DNA of 64,000 nt from a virus. The stretch spans positions 1 through 64,000 of IMG/VR virus record IMGVR_UViG_3300022921_000006. One strand, given 5' to 3'. Below, in pieces: positions 1-9,153 of this stretch; positions within the stretch are counted from its first letter, which is position 1; every line of letters begins with the position of its first letter. A model generated the notes under the pieces. It worked only from the letters and a program-made list of their open reading frames with translations. It ran no database searches and was not told the origin of the DNA. The translations under genes were made by a program, and so were the position numbers.

Positions 1-363
1 TTCTCTAGTTGATGCGGTAGATGTATCATAATATCTCAATTCCTCTATAGAGGAAATATTATTTTCATATATATTATTTCTAACTGCTCCCGTTACAGTC
101 CCATCAGAATTATATTGAGGAAGATTAACATTACGGATTTTTCCATCTGTGGTATTAACATAATTTCCGTAGTATAATTGACGTATAGACTTAAAAAATC
201 TATATTGTTCGGTATCTACACCCGAATCTTCATCTGCTACGAATATGACTGGTTGCCCCTTTGTAATGGTAGTAGGTACAGTTCCTGAGTATGAAAAAGT
301 TTTATGAACTGTAAGAGGACTTACAATTATGTCTTTACCGGTTAATCCTTTTAAGTACCCCAT
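1..363 (-). CDS. Putative virion structural protein, N-terminal part (cut by window edge)
   Basis: The first 121 codons of a gene whose 3' end lies outside the window. The ATG at 363 opens with MGYLKGLTGKDIIVSPL and the frame stays open to base 1. The visible part is rich in Ser, Thr and Asn and has no catalytic motif. Three bases separate it from the stop of the 325-residue gene before it, inside a run of tail and baseplate genes, so a virion role is inferred. The MGYL start is shared with the 218-residue protein at 1348-2004, but the likeness stops there. Family not recognised. Confidence 0.65.
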   Translation of the reverse strand, partial: MGYLKGLTGKDIIVSPLTVHKTFSYSGTVPTTITKGQPVIFVADEDSGVDTEQYRFFKSIRQLYYGNYVNTTDGKIRNVNLPQYNSDGTVTGAVRNNIYENNISSIEELRYYDTSTASTRE

Positions 364-366
364 TCA

Positions 367-1344
367 TTAGAAATCTAACTTAACTCTAACAAGAGCTTCT
401 TTAGTAAAGTCTTTTTTAAGAGGTTTACTTAATTTAGCTACTGCTAGTAAATCATTAGTATCATTATAAAGACCTACTGTAGTTATAAAAGTTTGAGGGG
501 CATTTATAAAATCACTATAATATACTTCACCTGTAGAGCCGGTTATAAATGAAGGGTTTTCAGAATAATTAAATTCAGAATTTCTAGCTCTTATAAAAAC
601 GTAATCAGAAGTTACTTTTTCTTCACTATTTAATGTAAATTGAGCTTGAGCTACAATTTTATCAAATAATTTTTGAGGATTTTCTCCATTAACATTTGTA
701 TTTTTATTAGTGCTTAAACTAATTTTAGTATCTAAAGCCTCCGCATCTAATAGTAAAGTACCAATATCGGGTAGGAATAAACCATAATAAACTGGATCTG
801 TGTCATCTACTGTTCCTGCGGAACCCGATCTTAAATTAAATACTCTTCCTGCTTCATTAAAACTAACTGTGTTAGTAGTAGCACTATCATCTGTGATAGC
901 AAAGCCACTAGCTAATTTTAAGGTTAAAGATCCTGGGAGGATACCACCTTTATATCGAGCTCTATTAACTGATATAGCATAAAAATGTTGAGTCGCTGGG
1001 GTAGTACTCCCATATGTAAAAGCGGTGGATTCATCACCTAAAATAATATTTTGGAATTGTCCATACACTACTGAGGAAGGTGATCTTCCGTCAATATTAG
1101 AATCAAATAACAAAGAACCTGACCCTGCTGCGTTTCCATAAGCTATTGCAAATTGTACTTCTGCATCTGTATTTGCAGATTCTGTTTGGTAAACATTTAA
1201 AAAATATTGCCCACTAGTAGCAGCTTCCTGTACTGAAGAGGTATAAAATTCTGTTAATGTAGGAACATTCCCAGTCCATGCTCCTGCTGTTACAGAATCG
1301 GCACTAATTAAAAAATCTTCAGGTTGTAATCTATTAAATGACAT
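367..1344 (-). CDS. Virion structural protein of a T4-like marine phage type
   Basis: 325 residues, no signal peptide and no membrane segment, composed of Ser/Thr/Asn-rich beta-type sequence as in tail and baseplate proteins. The C-terminus, with LLAVAKLSKPLKKDF followed by TKEALVRVKLDF, is of a kind I associate with structural proteins of marine T4-like phages; this is recognition from memory, not a search. It starts 3 bases after the stop of the 218-residue structural gene and ends 3 bases before the next start, so it belongs to one long late transcript. The precise position in the particle is unknown. Confidence 0.7.
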   Translation of the reverse strand: MSFNRLQPEDFLISADSVTAGAWTGNVPTLTEFYTSSVQEAATSGQYFLNVYQTESANTDAEVQFAIAYGNAAGSGSLLFDSNIDGRSPSSVVYGQFQNIILGDESTAFTYGSTTPATQHFYAISVNRARYKGGILPGSLTLKLASGFAITDDSATTNTVSFNEAGRVFNLRSGSAGTVDDTDPVYYGLFLPDIGTLLLDAEALDTKISLSTNKNTNVNGENPQKLFDKIVAQAQFTLNSEEKVTSDYVFIRARNSEFNYSENPSFITGSTGEVYYSDFINAPQTFITTVGLYNDTNDLLAVAKLSKPLKKDFTKEALVRVKLDF

Positions 1345-1347
1345 CTA

Positions 1348-2004
1348 TTATGCGCTTGTTTTTGTGATTGTTACAGGTATTGTTACCCTAGCACCACTAT
1401 CTCTTCCAACTATTAATATACTAGTTTGTAGTGAACTATTAGAACCAAATAATGTGTTAACAGTAGTGGCTGTTAAGTTAATAGTAGATCCTATTACTGT
1501 TTTAGATACACTTGTACCATAAGTTTGAGTTGAATTGGTTCCTTCACTATTACCTTCTACACCTACCCCATTGTATGTACTTAAAGTTCTAATATCCGCG
1601 ATGGTAGCTGAGTATCCGCTACTTTCAAATACTTGATTATTTCCTAAGTAATTTAAGGTTTGGGGAGTAATTGCTAATGAAGATCCTTGTTTTAATACAA
1701 TGGTAGAAAATCCTGCATCTAATACAGGCATTTTAGCTGTACCTCTAGGAAGGGTAACTAATTTATATCTTAAATTTTGAGTAGAGTCTGGGAAGGCTTC
1801 TAATAAAGGCATATTTTCAATAGCTTGCCCAAAAAAAGCACTTCCTGAGGGGTGAGATGGGTTATATAAGGTATAATCTACTTCATCATCTGCTAAAGCA
1901 AATTGAGTAATTTTAAAGGAACCGTCTCCCCTTGCTAAAAGTTCTCTACCTTTAGTTGTAAGTATAGCATCTACTGTTACTACTGCATTATTTAAGTATC
2001 CCAT
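1348..2004 (-). CDS. Virion structural protein (MGYLNN family)
   Basis: 218 residues beginning MGYLNNAVVTVDAILTTKGR, followed by RELLARGDGSFKITQFALADDEVDY. This 'TTKGRELLARGDG' opening resembles small tail or baseplate-associated proteins of T4-like marine phages, from memory. No enzyme motif or membrane segment is seen. It lies between two structural genes and is the first gene after an ATATTTAT motif at 2024-2031, 19 bases upstream of the ATG, so it may begin a sub-transcript. Exact role unknown. Confidence 0.7.
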   Translation of the reverse strand: MGYLNNAVVTVDAILTTKGRELLARGDGSFKITQFALADDEVDYTLYNPSHPSGSAFFGQAIENMPLLEAFPDSTQNLRYKLVTLPRGTAKMPVLDAGFSTIVLKQGSSLAITPQTLNYLGNNQVFESSGYSATIADIRTLSTYNGVGVEGNSEGTNSTQTYGTSVSKTVIGSTINLTATTVNTLFGSNSSLQTSILIVGRDSGARVTIPVTITKTSA

Positions 2005-2023
2005 AGTGTTTTAAAATATATTA

Positions 2024-2031
2024 ATAAATAT
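2024..2031 (-). promoter_or_regulatory. ATATTTAT motif (candidate late promoter)
   Basis: One of 14 copies of ATATTTAT read in the direction of transcription. It lies 19 bases before the ATG at 2004, in the 35-base gap between two structural genes. Its promoter role is inferred from recurrence and from the gp55-like sigma factor in this window. Confidence 0.4.
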
Positions 2032-2039
2032 TGATAAAT

Positions 2040-3590
2040 TTATTTTTCTATAATATTTGCTTGTTTTAATTCGTAAATTAATCTATCTCCTCGTTCTTTT
2101 AAGGCTTCTGAGGGGTATTGGGGTAAAATAATTCCTGAGAATGGTTGGAATTCATTTACCTCGTTGTTTTTTTCTACATTAGCTATTAAATATCCTCCAT
2201 TTTTTACTATTCTATAGTGAGTAAAATGATCCACTACACTTTGACTTGTTATATAAGGGGATAAGGTAAGGTAATAACGTCCATCATCTCCAATAGCTGT
2301 TTCTATAATTTTATGGACTTTATTTTTATTATATTCAAATCTCATTTCATCCCCTACCTCAAAAGTAAAAGGAGTGGTAATAGGATTAAAAGTAGAATCA
2401 GTCTCTGTAGGATCCCAAGAAGCAGCATCAGGATGTAATCTAAAAGTAAATCCACCCTGTGCAAAAGTTGAAAGTTGGGCTGATGCTGTTAAAATAGAGA
2501 ATCCACCTTGGTTGTTTAATACACTTCCTGTGTTTGAAGAGTAATAAGGTTCAAAATATGGTGAAAAAGTAGCATTTATTCCTTCAATAAGTACATCTCC
2601 TGGAGCATATTCTTGTATTGATCTAAAATCTCCATATTTCACAAAAAATCCTACAGAATAACCTTCAGATGGTGAATCTGAGGCTATTTGTACTTTTACC
2701 TCATCCCCACTTAAAAAATTATTAAAAGGAGTTTCTATAGGAATAGCTATCCAAGTAGTATTATCTGAAGTGGTGGATGTAGTAACCTCTTTGTACACCT
2801 CATCATTTACTACAATTCTTATTCTAAATGTAACGGGTGTAACTATATTGACAGAGGTAGGATCTATTTGTATATAAACATTACTACGAAATTTTAATCT
2901 AGTTCCTGCAGTATATGTATCACTTACTAAGGTATAGGCTATATTATCATATTCAATCCAATCATATCCCCCACCATCAGACTGAGAAATTGGGATAGAA
3001 GGGTATGAGAAGGTTATATCTTGGAATGTAGAATTAAATTGACTCGTATTATCACTAAGAGATGCGGTAAATCTACTAGTAAGATTTTGGGCATCAGTAA
3101 TAATATCTTGTCCTTGAGTATTTGAAAAACTAGCAGTACTAGCATAAGCTGAAGGCGAAGAACCTGTTTCAGTAGTAGAAATTAAAGTTAAAGTCCCTAC
3201 ATCATATATGGTTTGTTCTCCTGATAGGTTTTGATTTAATACTGTGGCATTATCTGCTCTAATGACAGCTGTTTTTCCTTTACCAAAATTTTGAGTAACG
3301 TTTAAAGCTGATACTGAATCAACAGATGGTTTTGAGGTCCCTAACTCAGAATCTACTAAATATGTTATTCTAAATTGAGTTTTGTCTATAAGCTCAGGGC
3401 CTGCATCCCCTGCTTCGTCAAATACTGCAAAATATTCTTGGGTTTGCTCAATAACAGGTAATCCCCCTAATACTCCTCCTAAATCTAACCCTGTCTCAGC
3501 TTCTAATTGAGATTGGATATTACCTGGGTTAGGGGGAGGGGGGAAATAAGGAAATTGACCTGAATCTGCTCCTGTTAACTTTTTAGCCAT
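2040..3590 (-). CDS. Large virion structural protein, probably tail or baseplate
   Basis: 516 residues. The N-terminus has a proline-rich stretch (FPYFPPPPNPGN, about residues 13-24), then alternating Ser/Thr/Tyr-rich beta-type sequence to about residue 460. The C-terminus is charged and probably helical (about 480-516). No catalytic residues, signal peptide or membrane span are visible. It sits 3 bases downstream of the 1350-residue baseplate gene and shares its codon usage and composition, so a structural role is inferred. I do not recognise a specific family. Confidence 0.65.
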   Translation of the reverse strand: MAKKLTGADSGQFPYFPPPPNPGNIQSQLEAETGLDLGGVLGGLPVIEQTQEYFAVFDEAGDAGPELIDKTQFRITYLVDSELGTSKPSVDSVSALNVTQNFGKGKTAVIRADNATVLNQNLSGEQTIYDVGTLTLISTTETGSSPSAYASTASFSNTQGQDIITDAQNLTSRFTASLSDNTSQFNSTFQDITFSYPSIPISQSDGGGYDWIEYDNIAYTLVSDTYTAGTRLKFRSNVYIQIDPTSVNIVTPVTFRIRIVVNDEVYKEVTTSTTSDNTTWIAIPIETPFNNFLSGDEVKVQIASDSPSEGYSVGFFVKYGDFRSIQEYAPGDVLIEGINATFSPYFEPYYSSNTGSVLNNQGGFSILTASAQLSTFAQGGFTFRLHPDAASWDPTETDSTFNPITTPFTFEVGDEMRFEYNKNKVHKIIETAIGDDGRYYLTLSPYITSQSVVDHFTHYRIVKNGGYLIANVEKNNEVNEFQPFSGIILPQYPSEALKERGDRLIYELKQANIIEK

Positions 3591-3593
3591 CTT

Positions 3594-6500
3594 TTATTCT
3601 TTAAAACCTTGAATGTTAAATCCAACAGAACTTACTTTAGTTCCCTTATACCTACCATTAGTCCATGAAGTAGAACTATAATTTGAGTCTTGTACTGGGG
3701 CTTTCACTGCGTTTCCTTCTATTATTTGATCCAAGTTAACAGGGGTTAATATTCCATTCCCTTGGGGACTTGATGAATAATCTATATCCATAAATACACT
3801 AGATTCTCTATTACGCGATACGTTATTTAAAATTGGTGAATCACTTAGTAAAGTAGTATTAGTTACTAAATCTTCATTGTATATTACTTTAGAATTAAAG
3901 GTAACATCATTAAGAACTCCATTTATAAAATCACTTGGGAGATCTTGTAGTGGGTAGGGCTCAACGGTTATTGAATAAAAATTCCCCCCAGACCCAAAGT
4001 TATAGACAGCAGGACCTGTAGATATAAATGTGGCTGTTCCTGGATAATCTCCTAAAGTTTGTATTGTAATAGGGGTACCGTTGGTAATATTGTTATAATA
4101 ATTTGATCTATCTTCAGTATTACTATCATATTTTCCAATTTTAAAACTATCTAAAGTAGAATTACCGTCTGTATAATATCTTATCTGTCCATTAGAGGTT
4201 ATTTGTCCATATACATTTGCCTTAGTATTATCGTAAGGAGCTACAAAACTACCATTAGTTCCCTTTTCCCTTATATCTATAGTATTTAAATTACCATCAG
4301 TTACAGTAACCTTACTACCCCCTAATTCACCATTATAAAATTCTTCTTGTGTATCACGTGTTTCTTTTAAATTACCTACTTTGGTTATAAGAGTTTCTTG
4401 CCAACTTTGGGAAACAAATGAAGTAGGTACCATAGGACCTGGGGGGTAAGGTTTACTTCCTGTAATTAAATTACCTAAAGAATCAAATTGACTACCACTC
4501 CAATAATAATTTAAACCATTTACAGCATTAAATACCCCACCACCACCACCTTCAATTTGTCCTATTGTAGGTACAGTTGCTTCATAACTGTGAGAAGTTA
4601 TACTAACTAAAGCTGGGTTGTGTTTGTTTCTTTCTAGTAAGTGTTGTTTAATAATAATCCCTGATGCTAAGCTGGATCTGGCAGGAGTAAAATCTTTAAT
4701 CATTTTAAATAGAGAACTATCAAAATATTTTATTAATCTTACAAAATCTTTCCAATCATAAGGAGCAGAGTATTTTTGGAAATAACTTTCTGCTTCTTTA
4801 TTTAGTGCTAGATATGAAGTTTCACCTGCTACTTCAAATTTGCTAGGATCTCCTATATACGAACCTAAATCAAAGTTATTATTATAAGTAGCAGCTATAT
4901 CATCATTAATTTCATTTTGAGGAGAAAATCCTACTTCCATATAATGAACATCAGGAACTTCTTTTGTAGTATTTAGTGCTTTTTGTTGTATACTACTTAT
5001 GTTACTTAGGGTAGTACCTGTAATAATGGGGTTATTTTCTTCAATTTTATAGGAAACTCTATTTTTAATACCTACAACAGGTTCTTTATAATAAACAAAT
5101 TCATTATTTTCAATAAAAGTGGGTAGGTTTTGAGGGGGGTAATTATAAACCTGATCACCAGCACTGGCAAATGAAAGGTATTTAAAAGAACCCGCTCCTC
5201 CAGCAATCACTCCTTCGGGGTCTCCTGATCCCGTTGTAGATCGGGGATGAATAGATACATATGAAGGATCTGTAGAATTAGCTGTGGTATTTAAATCTGA
5301 TCCTAAGGGGGCCCTAAAAGCTAAATTATCTAATCCTGTATCTAAGGAAAAGGGATTCATTATAAGATTATCTACCTCTTCCCCACTTAAGACATCTTTA
5401 TAAAATCTTAATTCTTGGAATATAAATTTTCCATTATTAGTAGAGGCATTTCCATATATTTCTGTAGTATCTCCTGAAATTACATTAGAACCCGCATTAC
5501 TATTAATTTTATATACGCGTTTAAATCCATCATTACCATGATTTGTGCTGCTTCCCACCACAGCTATATTTTTATTTAAAATTCCTATAGTCCACCACTC
5601 CCCATTAAAAAATGGAGCCTTTATTCCTGCTTGCCCATTACCTATATCAAGTGTTCCCCTATATGTAGTCCAACTTCCTGAAGGTATAGATCCATCATAA
5701 CTCCCACTGTTCTCAGCATTACCTGTATATCTTAATGTGATATCATTACCAAAATTTGCAAGTATGTGGTCTGTATTATTGGGGGGCAGTGAACCTGAGA
5801 TCCATTTTGTTCTAAAAAATACTCCATTAGGTACCCCACCTCCCCATTTAGGATGTAATGTAAGCTTTGTTTGGAATCGACCCTTAGTCATCCCAAAATT
5901 AGAAACTTCTTCAAATGTTTTCCATCTAGTACTATCACTTTTATAACCTCCAAATTCGGATACTCTTAAAATTGCCTCAGGTATACCAAAAGTATTAATT
6001 AAAGCTCTTAAACCTTCAACAGATCCTTTCTTTTTAAGTAAAAAAGGAAGATTATGGAATATACGTTTATAAACCCCTTTTACAGCATCTTCTTTTGGTT
6101 CAGGATCTGCTATATCTATAGTAGTAGTATTTATTTCTCCACTTCCTGAAATGATACCTGTACCTCCTTCTGAGTTAACAGTTGTTAAAGCAGATGTTAA
6201 ATCTAAGTCTGATATATTATTTTGATAAACATTTATACCCATAGAGGTAAGGGCATCTCTTACAGCATCTTTAGATATACCCCTATCTAATCTATTATCA
6301 CCATCATATCTATTAGAAATATCTTTTATATAAACCCAAATGTTATCAAAATGTTGACCCACCATATCCATGAACAATAGATATGAAGCATTTCTCTCAT
6401 CAGATTGAACATATTCAGGTAAACTACTAACTAATCTATCAACACTTTCATTATCATAATTAGAGGCTGAAAGGATTTGAGTGTTTAGCCATGAAAGGGC

Positions 6501-7646
6501 ATCTGCACTTCCTGTTCCTGCTAAAGTATAGGTTGGAGTTGAATTAGTTTTAGGATAGATATTTGAAGAACCTGATGAGTAATATTGGTATCTTTCGTAT
6601 CCATCAAAATTTTCTTTTATTTGGCGTATTTGTTGTTCTAATACGACTGTACTAGAGGATATACTAGTGTTTGATAATGAATCTAAAATAGATATTTCAT
6701 TTTCATACCCCTCAATTAATCCCACTTTGTAATAAAAATTCCTAACCCTTTCTTCTGCTGAGCTAAAATATACAAAATTGTTAAAGTCACTGTAGTCTAT
6801 ATTTACCTTTATACCTTTGTTATTTAATAAGGCTTGTATTTCATCATATGATGATGATAAACTAATATTTAAGATATCATTAGAAGATTTATAAATCGTG
6901 TCATTATTAGATTTATCTGCTACATTAATATTAAAATTAGGAGCTCCTATTTTTTTGGGTTGGGGTTTTGGAAAAACTTTAGGCTCAAACCTAATACTAT
7001 ATGAAACTTCATCTGCAGTTTGTAAAGATACTGTTAAAGAATCTTTTATTTCTATTTGCTCTGGAAGTGCTTCATATAGTTTTACTAAAATTGAATATTG
7101 TTGAGTATTAGTAGTGTCTAATAATATATTATTAGCTATTGAAATAATATTATTTCCTAAATCTAATCTAAAATCTTCAAAGTAAGGAGAATCATTTAAA
7201 TCATTTAAAAAAACTAAAACCCCTTCTTGTAGTTCTTCATTAGTTAAATTATTGCTAACTATTCTAACTTCTGTCCTATCTGAAGATATTTGAGTTATAA
7301 AAAATGGGGATTCTAAAGAAGAAGATATTTCATCTCGTAAGAAGTTATAATATACTGTATAATTACCCTGATCATATCCTTCTCTTTTTAAATCTTCTTC
7401 AGGATCTACAGTTACCGTGGATACTGAATTGGTTACATTATTATAGTTTAGAATTACCCTATAATTGGTGTATTGTGGATTAAAGTGTCTTAATAAACCT
7501 TGCTCATCATATATGGACAATTCCACCCTATCAGTTTTTGGGTTAAATTGTGAAACTGAATCAAAGGCAGGGATTAAGGAAAGGTCTTTGCTGGTGTAAC
7601 TTTCTACTACATCTCCTGTTATTTTATTTAAAGTTACCTCAGCCAT
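3594..7646 (-). CDS. Giant baseplate/tail protein with a LamG-like domain
   Basis: 1350 residues, the largest gene here. Residues up to about 400 are beta-rich. A central region (about 430-560) contains the conserved string LLFMDMVGQHFDNIWVYIKD and then KKGSVEGLRALINTFGIPEA. About 610-780 looks like a concanavalin/LamG jelly roll: Gly- and Trp-rich strands such as GEWWTIGILNKN, ending in IFQELRFYKDVLSGEEVDN. The rest is again beta-rich. Central segments of this type occur in large baseplate proteins of T4-like marine phages, from memory. It overlaps the preceding 122-residue gene by 8 bases. A carbohydrate-binding role for the LamG part is inference. Confidence 0.75.
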   Translation of the reverse strand: MAEVTLNKITGDVVESYTSKDLSLIPAFDSVSQFNPKTDRVELSIYDEQGLLRHFNPQYTNYRVILNYNNVTNSVSTVTVDPEEDLKREGYDQGNYTVYYNFLRDEISSSLESPFFITQISSDRTEVRIVSNNLTNEELQEGVLVFLNDLNDSPYFEDFRLDLGNNIISIANNILLDTTNTQQYSILVKLYEALPEQIEIKDSLTVSLQTADEVSYSIRFEPKVFPKPQPKKIGAPNFNINVADKSNNDTIYKSSNDILNISLSSSYDEIQALLNNKGIKVNIDYSDFNNFVYFSSAEERVRNFYYKVGLIEGYENEISILDSLSNTSISSSTVVLEQQIRQIKENFDGYERYQYYSSGSSNIYPKTNSTPTYTLAGTGSADALSWLNTQILSASNYDNESVDRLVSSLPEYVQSDERNASYLLFMDMVGQHFDNIWVYIKDISNRYDGDNRLDRGISKDAVRDALTSMGINVYQNNISDLDLTSALTTVNSEGGTGIISGSGEINTTTIDIADPEPKEDAVKGVYKRIFHNLPFLLKKKGSVEGLRALINTFGIPEAILRVSEFGGYKSDSTRWKTFEEVSNFGMTKGRFQTKLTLHPKWGGGVPNGVFFRTKWISGSLPPNNTDHILANFGNDITLRYTGNAENSGSYDGSIPSGSWTTYRGTLDIGNGQAGIKAPFFNGEWWTIGILNKNIAVVGSSTNHGNDGFKRVYKINSNAGSNVISGDTTEIYGNASTNNGKFIFQELRFYKDVLSGEEVDNLIMNPFSLDTGLDNLAFRAPLGSDLNTTANSTDPSYVSIHPRSTTGSGDPEGVIAGGAGSFKYLSFASAGDQVYNYPPQNLPTFIENNEFVYYKEPVVGIKNRVSYKIEENNPIITGTTLSNISSIQQKALNTTKEVPDVHYMEVGFSPQNEINDDIAATYNNNFDLGSYIGDPSKFEVAGETSYLALNKEAESYFQKYSAPYDWKDFVRLIKYFDSSLFKMIKDFTPARSSLASGIIIKQHLLERNKHNPALVSITSHSYEATVPTIGQIEGGGGGVFNAVNGLNYYWSGSQFDSLGNLITGSKPYPPGPMVPTSFVSQSWQETLITKVGNLKETRDTQEEFYNGELGGSKVTVTDGNLNTIDIREKGTNGSFVAPYDNTKANVYGQITSNGQIRYYTDGNSTLDSFKIGKYDSNTEDRSNYYNNITNGTPITIQTLGDYPGTATFISTGPAVYNFGSGGNFYSITVEPYPLQDLPSDFINGVLNDVTFNSKVIYNEDLVTNTTLLSDSPILNNVSRNRESSVFMDIDYSSSPQGNGILTPVNLDQIIEGNAVKAPVQDSNYSSTSWTNGRYKGTKVSSVGFNIQGFKE

Positions 7647-8007
7647 TAGTATTATTTTGTGTTGCCTCTAATTGTGCTATTTGAAGATCTGCTAATTCTT
7701 TTTGAGTTGCTAACAAATCAGTTCTTAAAGAAGATATTTCAGCATATAAAGCATCTAATTCCTCATTAGTTTGCTCGTCTCCTACATACTCAGTACTTTT
7801 TTGAATTAAAACATTATGAGAATTTACACCTGTTTTGGGTATTTCAAAAAATAAATTATCATATGCTACAAAAAATTCCTCAATAGTTAAAGTATTATCT
7901 TCTTCTACGGGTTGGGGTGGGAGTAATTCTTTAAAAGAAGTATCTATAGTTTTAGTATACTTAGTTTTATCAAATACTGTTTTATTTAATTCTACCCTTG
8001 TACTCAT
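7639..8007 (-). CDS. Small structural or assembly protein with C-terminal coiled coil
   Basis: 122 residues. The N-terminal half (to about 75) is mixed and contains LLPPQPVEEDN. The C-terminal part (about 77-115) has a clear heptad pattern, ELDALYAEISSLRTDLLATQ and onward, so a coiled coil is very likely. It lies between two baseplate-region genes, overlapping the one downstream by 8 bases and the one upstream by 4. Its job may be to bridge or register these proteins, but no family is recognised. Confidence 0.6.
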   Translation of the reverse strand: MSTRVELNKTVFDKTKYTKTIDTSFKELLPPQPVEEDNTLTIEEFFVAYDNLFFEIPKTGVNSHNVLIQKSTEYVGDEQTNEELDALYAEISSLRTDLLATQKELADLQIAQLEATQNNTNG

Positions 8008-9152
8008 CCATTTATAACTTTAAAATAATAATTATCATCTAAAATTAAAACTTGATTATCTATAGGAACTTTTAACATTATTTGATAGTACCTCTCAGGT
8101 TCTAATCCATTCATATACACATCAAAATAACTACTAGTGGCATCAGCACTTACTCTAGTATAAATATCATCGAAACCTACTACAAATTCATTAGTATCTA
8201 AATCTTTTATAGCATATGATGAAGATATTGGTAAGTAATGTTGAGTAGTATAAATAGAAGAAGTTTGGTAAGTTCTTGGGGGGAATTTAGGTCTACAATT
8301 TATTTTAAATCTGTGTATACTTTCCCTTCTAAATTCCCCAGGATTATTGTCTAGTGTTGCTACTAAATCGTGAGTATTAATTATAGGTATAGAGGAAGAA
8401 GCAGTAGCAAATAAATGATCTTTCCATTTAAATTCTAATTCTGGGGGGTATATAGTATTAGTATCAATAGAATAATACTTTATAGTAGCCTGTTTATAAA
8501 GTCCCCCTGCTTCATCAGTTTTACTTTGTTTTACAATAAATCCATTATTATCAAAACCATTACTAGTTAAACCTTTAGATTGGCTATACCAAGTCTTAAA
8601 AATATCAGTAACATTAACATTTAAGTCTTTATTACTAGTATAATTATAAGTTTGGGTAGGAGTTATATTTAACCCTAAGGCCGATCCTGTATACCAAGTG
8701 CCTCCTCCTGCTACATTACCATATGATCCTGTTACATTAGGACCCCATCCTGAGGTTTCCCAAGCGTCTGATCCTGAATAAGACCTATAAACCCACCCAC
8801 ACCCATTGCTTACTTCAGGTGTATCATTATAATGGCCTGTCCCCATATTCCACTCTTTAGATACGGGAAATACTTCTACTGTGGTACTTGTGTTTAAATT
8901 TTCAACAACAGCTATATAACACTTTAGATTGACTTGTATATTTTCAAAAGAACTACCTGTACCATAAGAAGAACTAATAGTAGTATCTACTAAGGAGTTA
9001 ATTTCATCCTGGGAAAATTGCACAAGGTATCTACTTAATTCGCCATTTACATCTGTACTAGTTTCTATAATAGAATCTAATCCTGTGTTTTTAACAGGAT
9101 ATTTAGAATATATAGTAGTGTCTTTAGTAGGGAATAATTTATATACAGCCAT
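8004..9152 (-). CDS. Virion protein with DNRLRE-like beta domain
   Basis: 382 residues. The opening FPTKDTTIYSKYPVKNTG, followed by acidic and Asn-rich positions, resembles the start of DNRLRE-type beta-sandwich modules found in surface and carbohydrate-associated proteins. The order 'D-x-T-I-Y-S...N-x-G' is seen directly, the family assignment is inferred. The middle (about 120-260) has many Trp, Tyr and Gly residues. It lies directly downstream of the gp6-like wedge gene with one base between them, which places it in the baseplate region. It is probably a tail or baseplate appendage. Confidence 0.6.
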   Translation of the reverse strand: MAVYKLFPTKDTTIYSKYPVKNTGLDSIIETSTDVNGELSRYLVQFSQDEINSLVDTTISSSYGTGSSFENIQVNLKCYIAVVENLNTSTTVEVFPVSKEWNMGTGHYNDTPEVSNGCGWVYRSYSGSDAWETSGWGPNVTGSYGNVAGGGTWYTGSALGLNITPTQTYNYTSNKDLNVNVTDIFKTWYSQSKGLTSNGFDNNGFIVKQSKTDEAGGLYKQATIKYYSIDTNTIYPPELEFKWKDHLFATASSSIPIINTHDLVATLDNNPGEFRRESIHRFKINCRPKFPPRTYQTSSIYTTQHYLPISSSYAIKDLDTNEFVVGFDDIYTRVSADATSSYFDVYMNGLEPERYYQIMLKVPIDNQVLILDDNYYFKVING

Positions 9153-9153
9153 A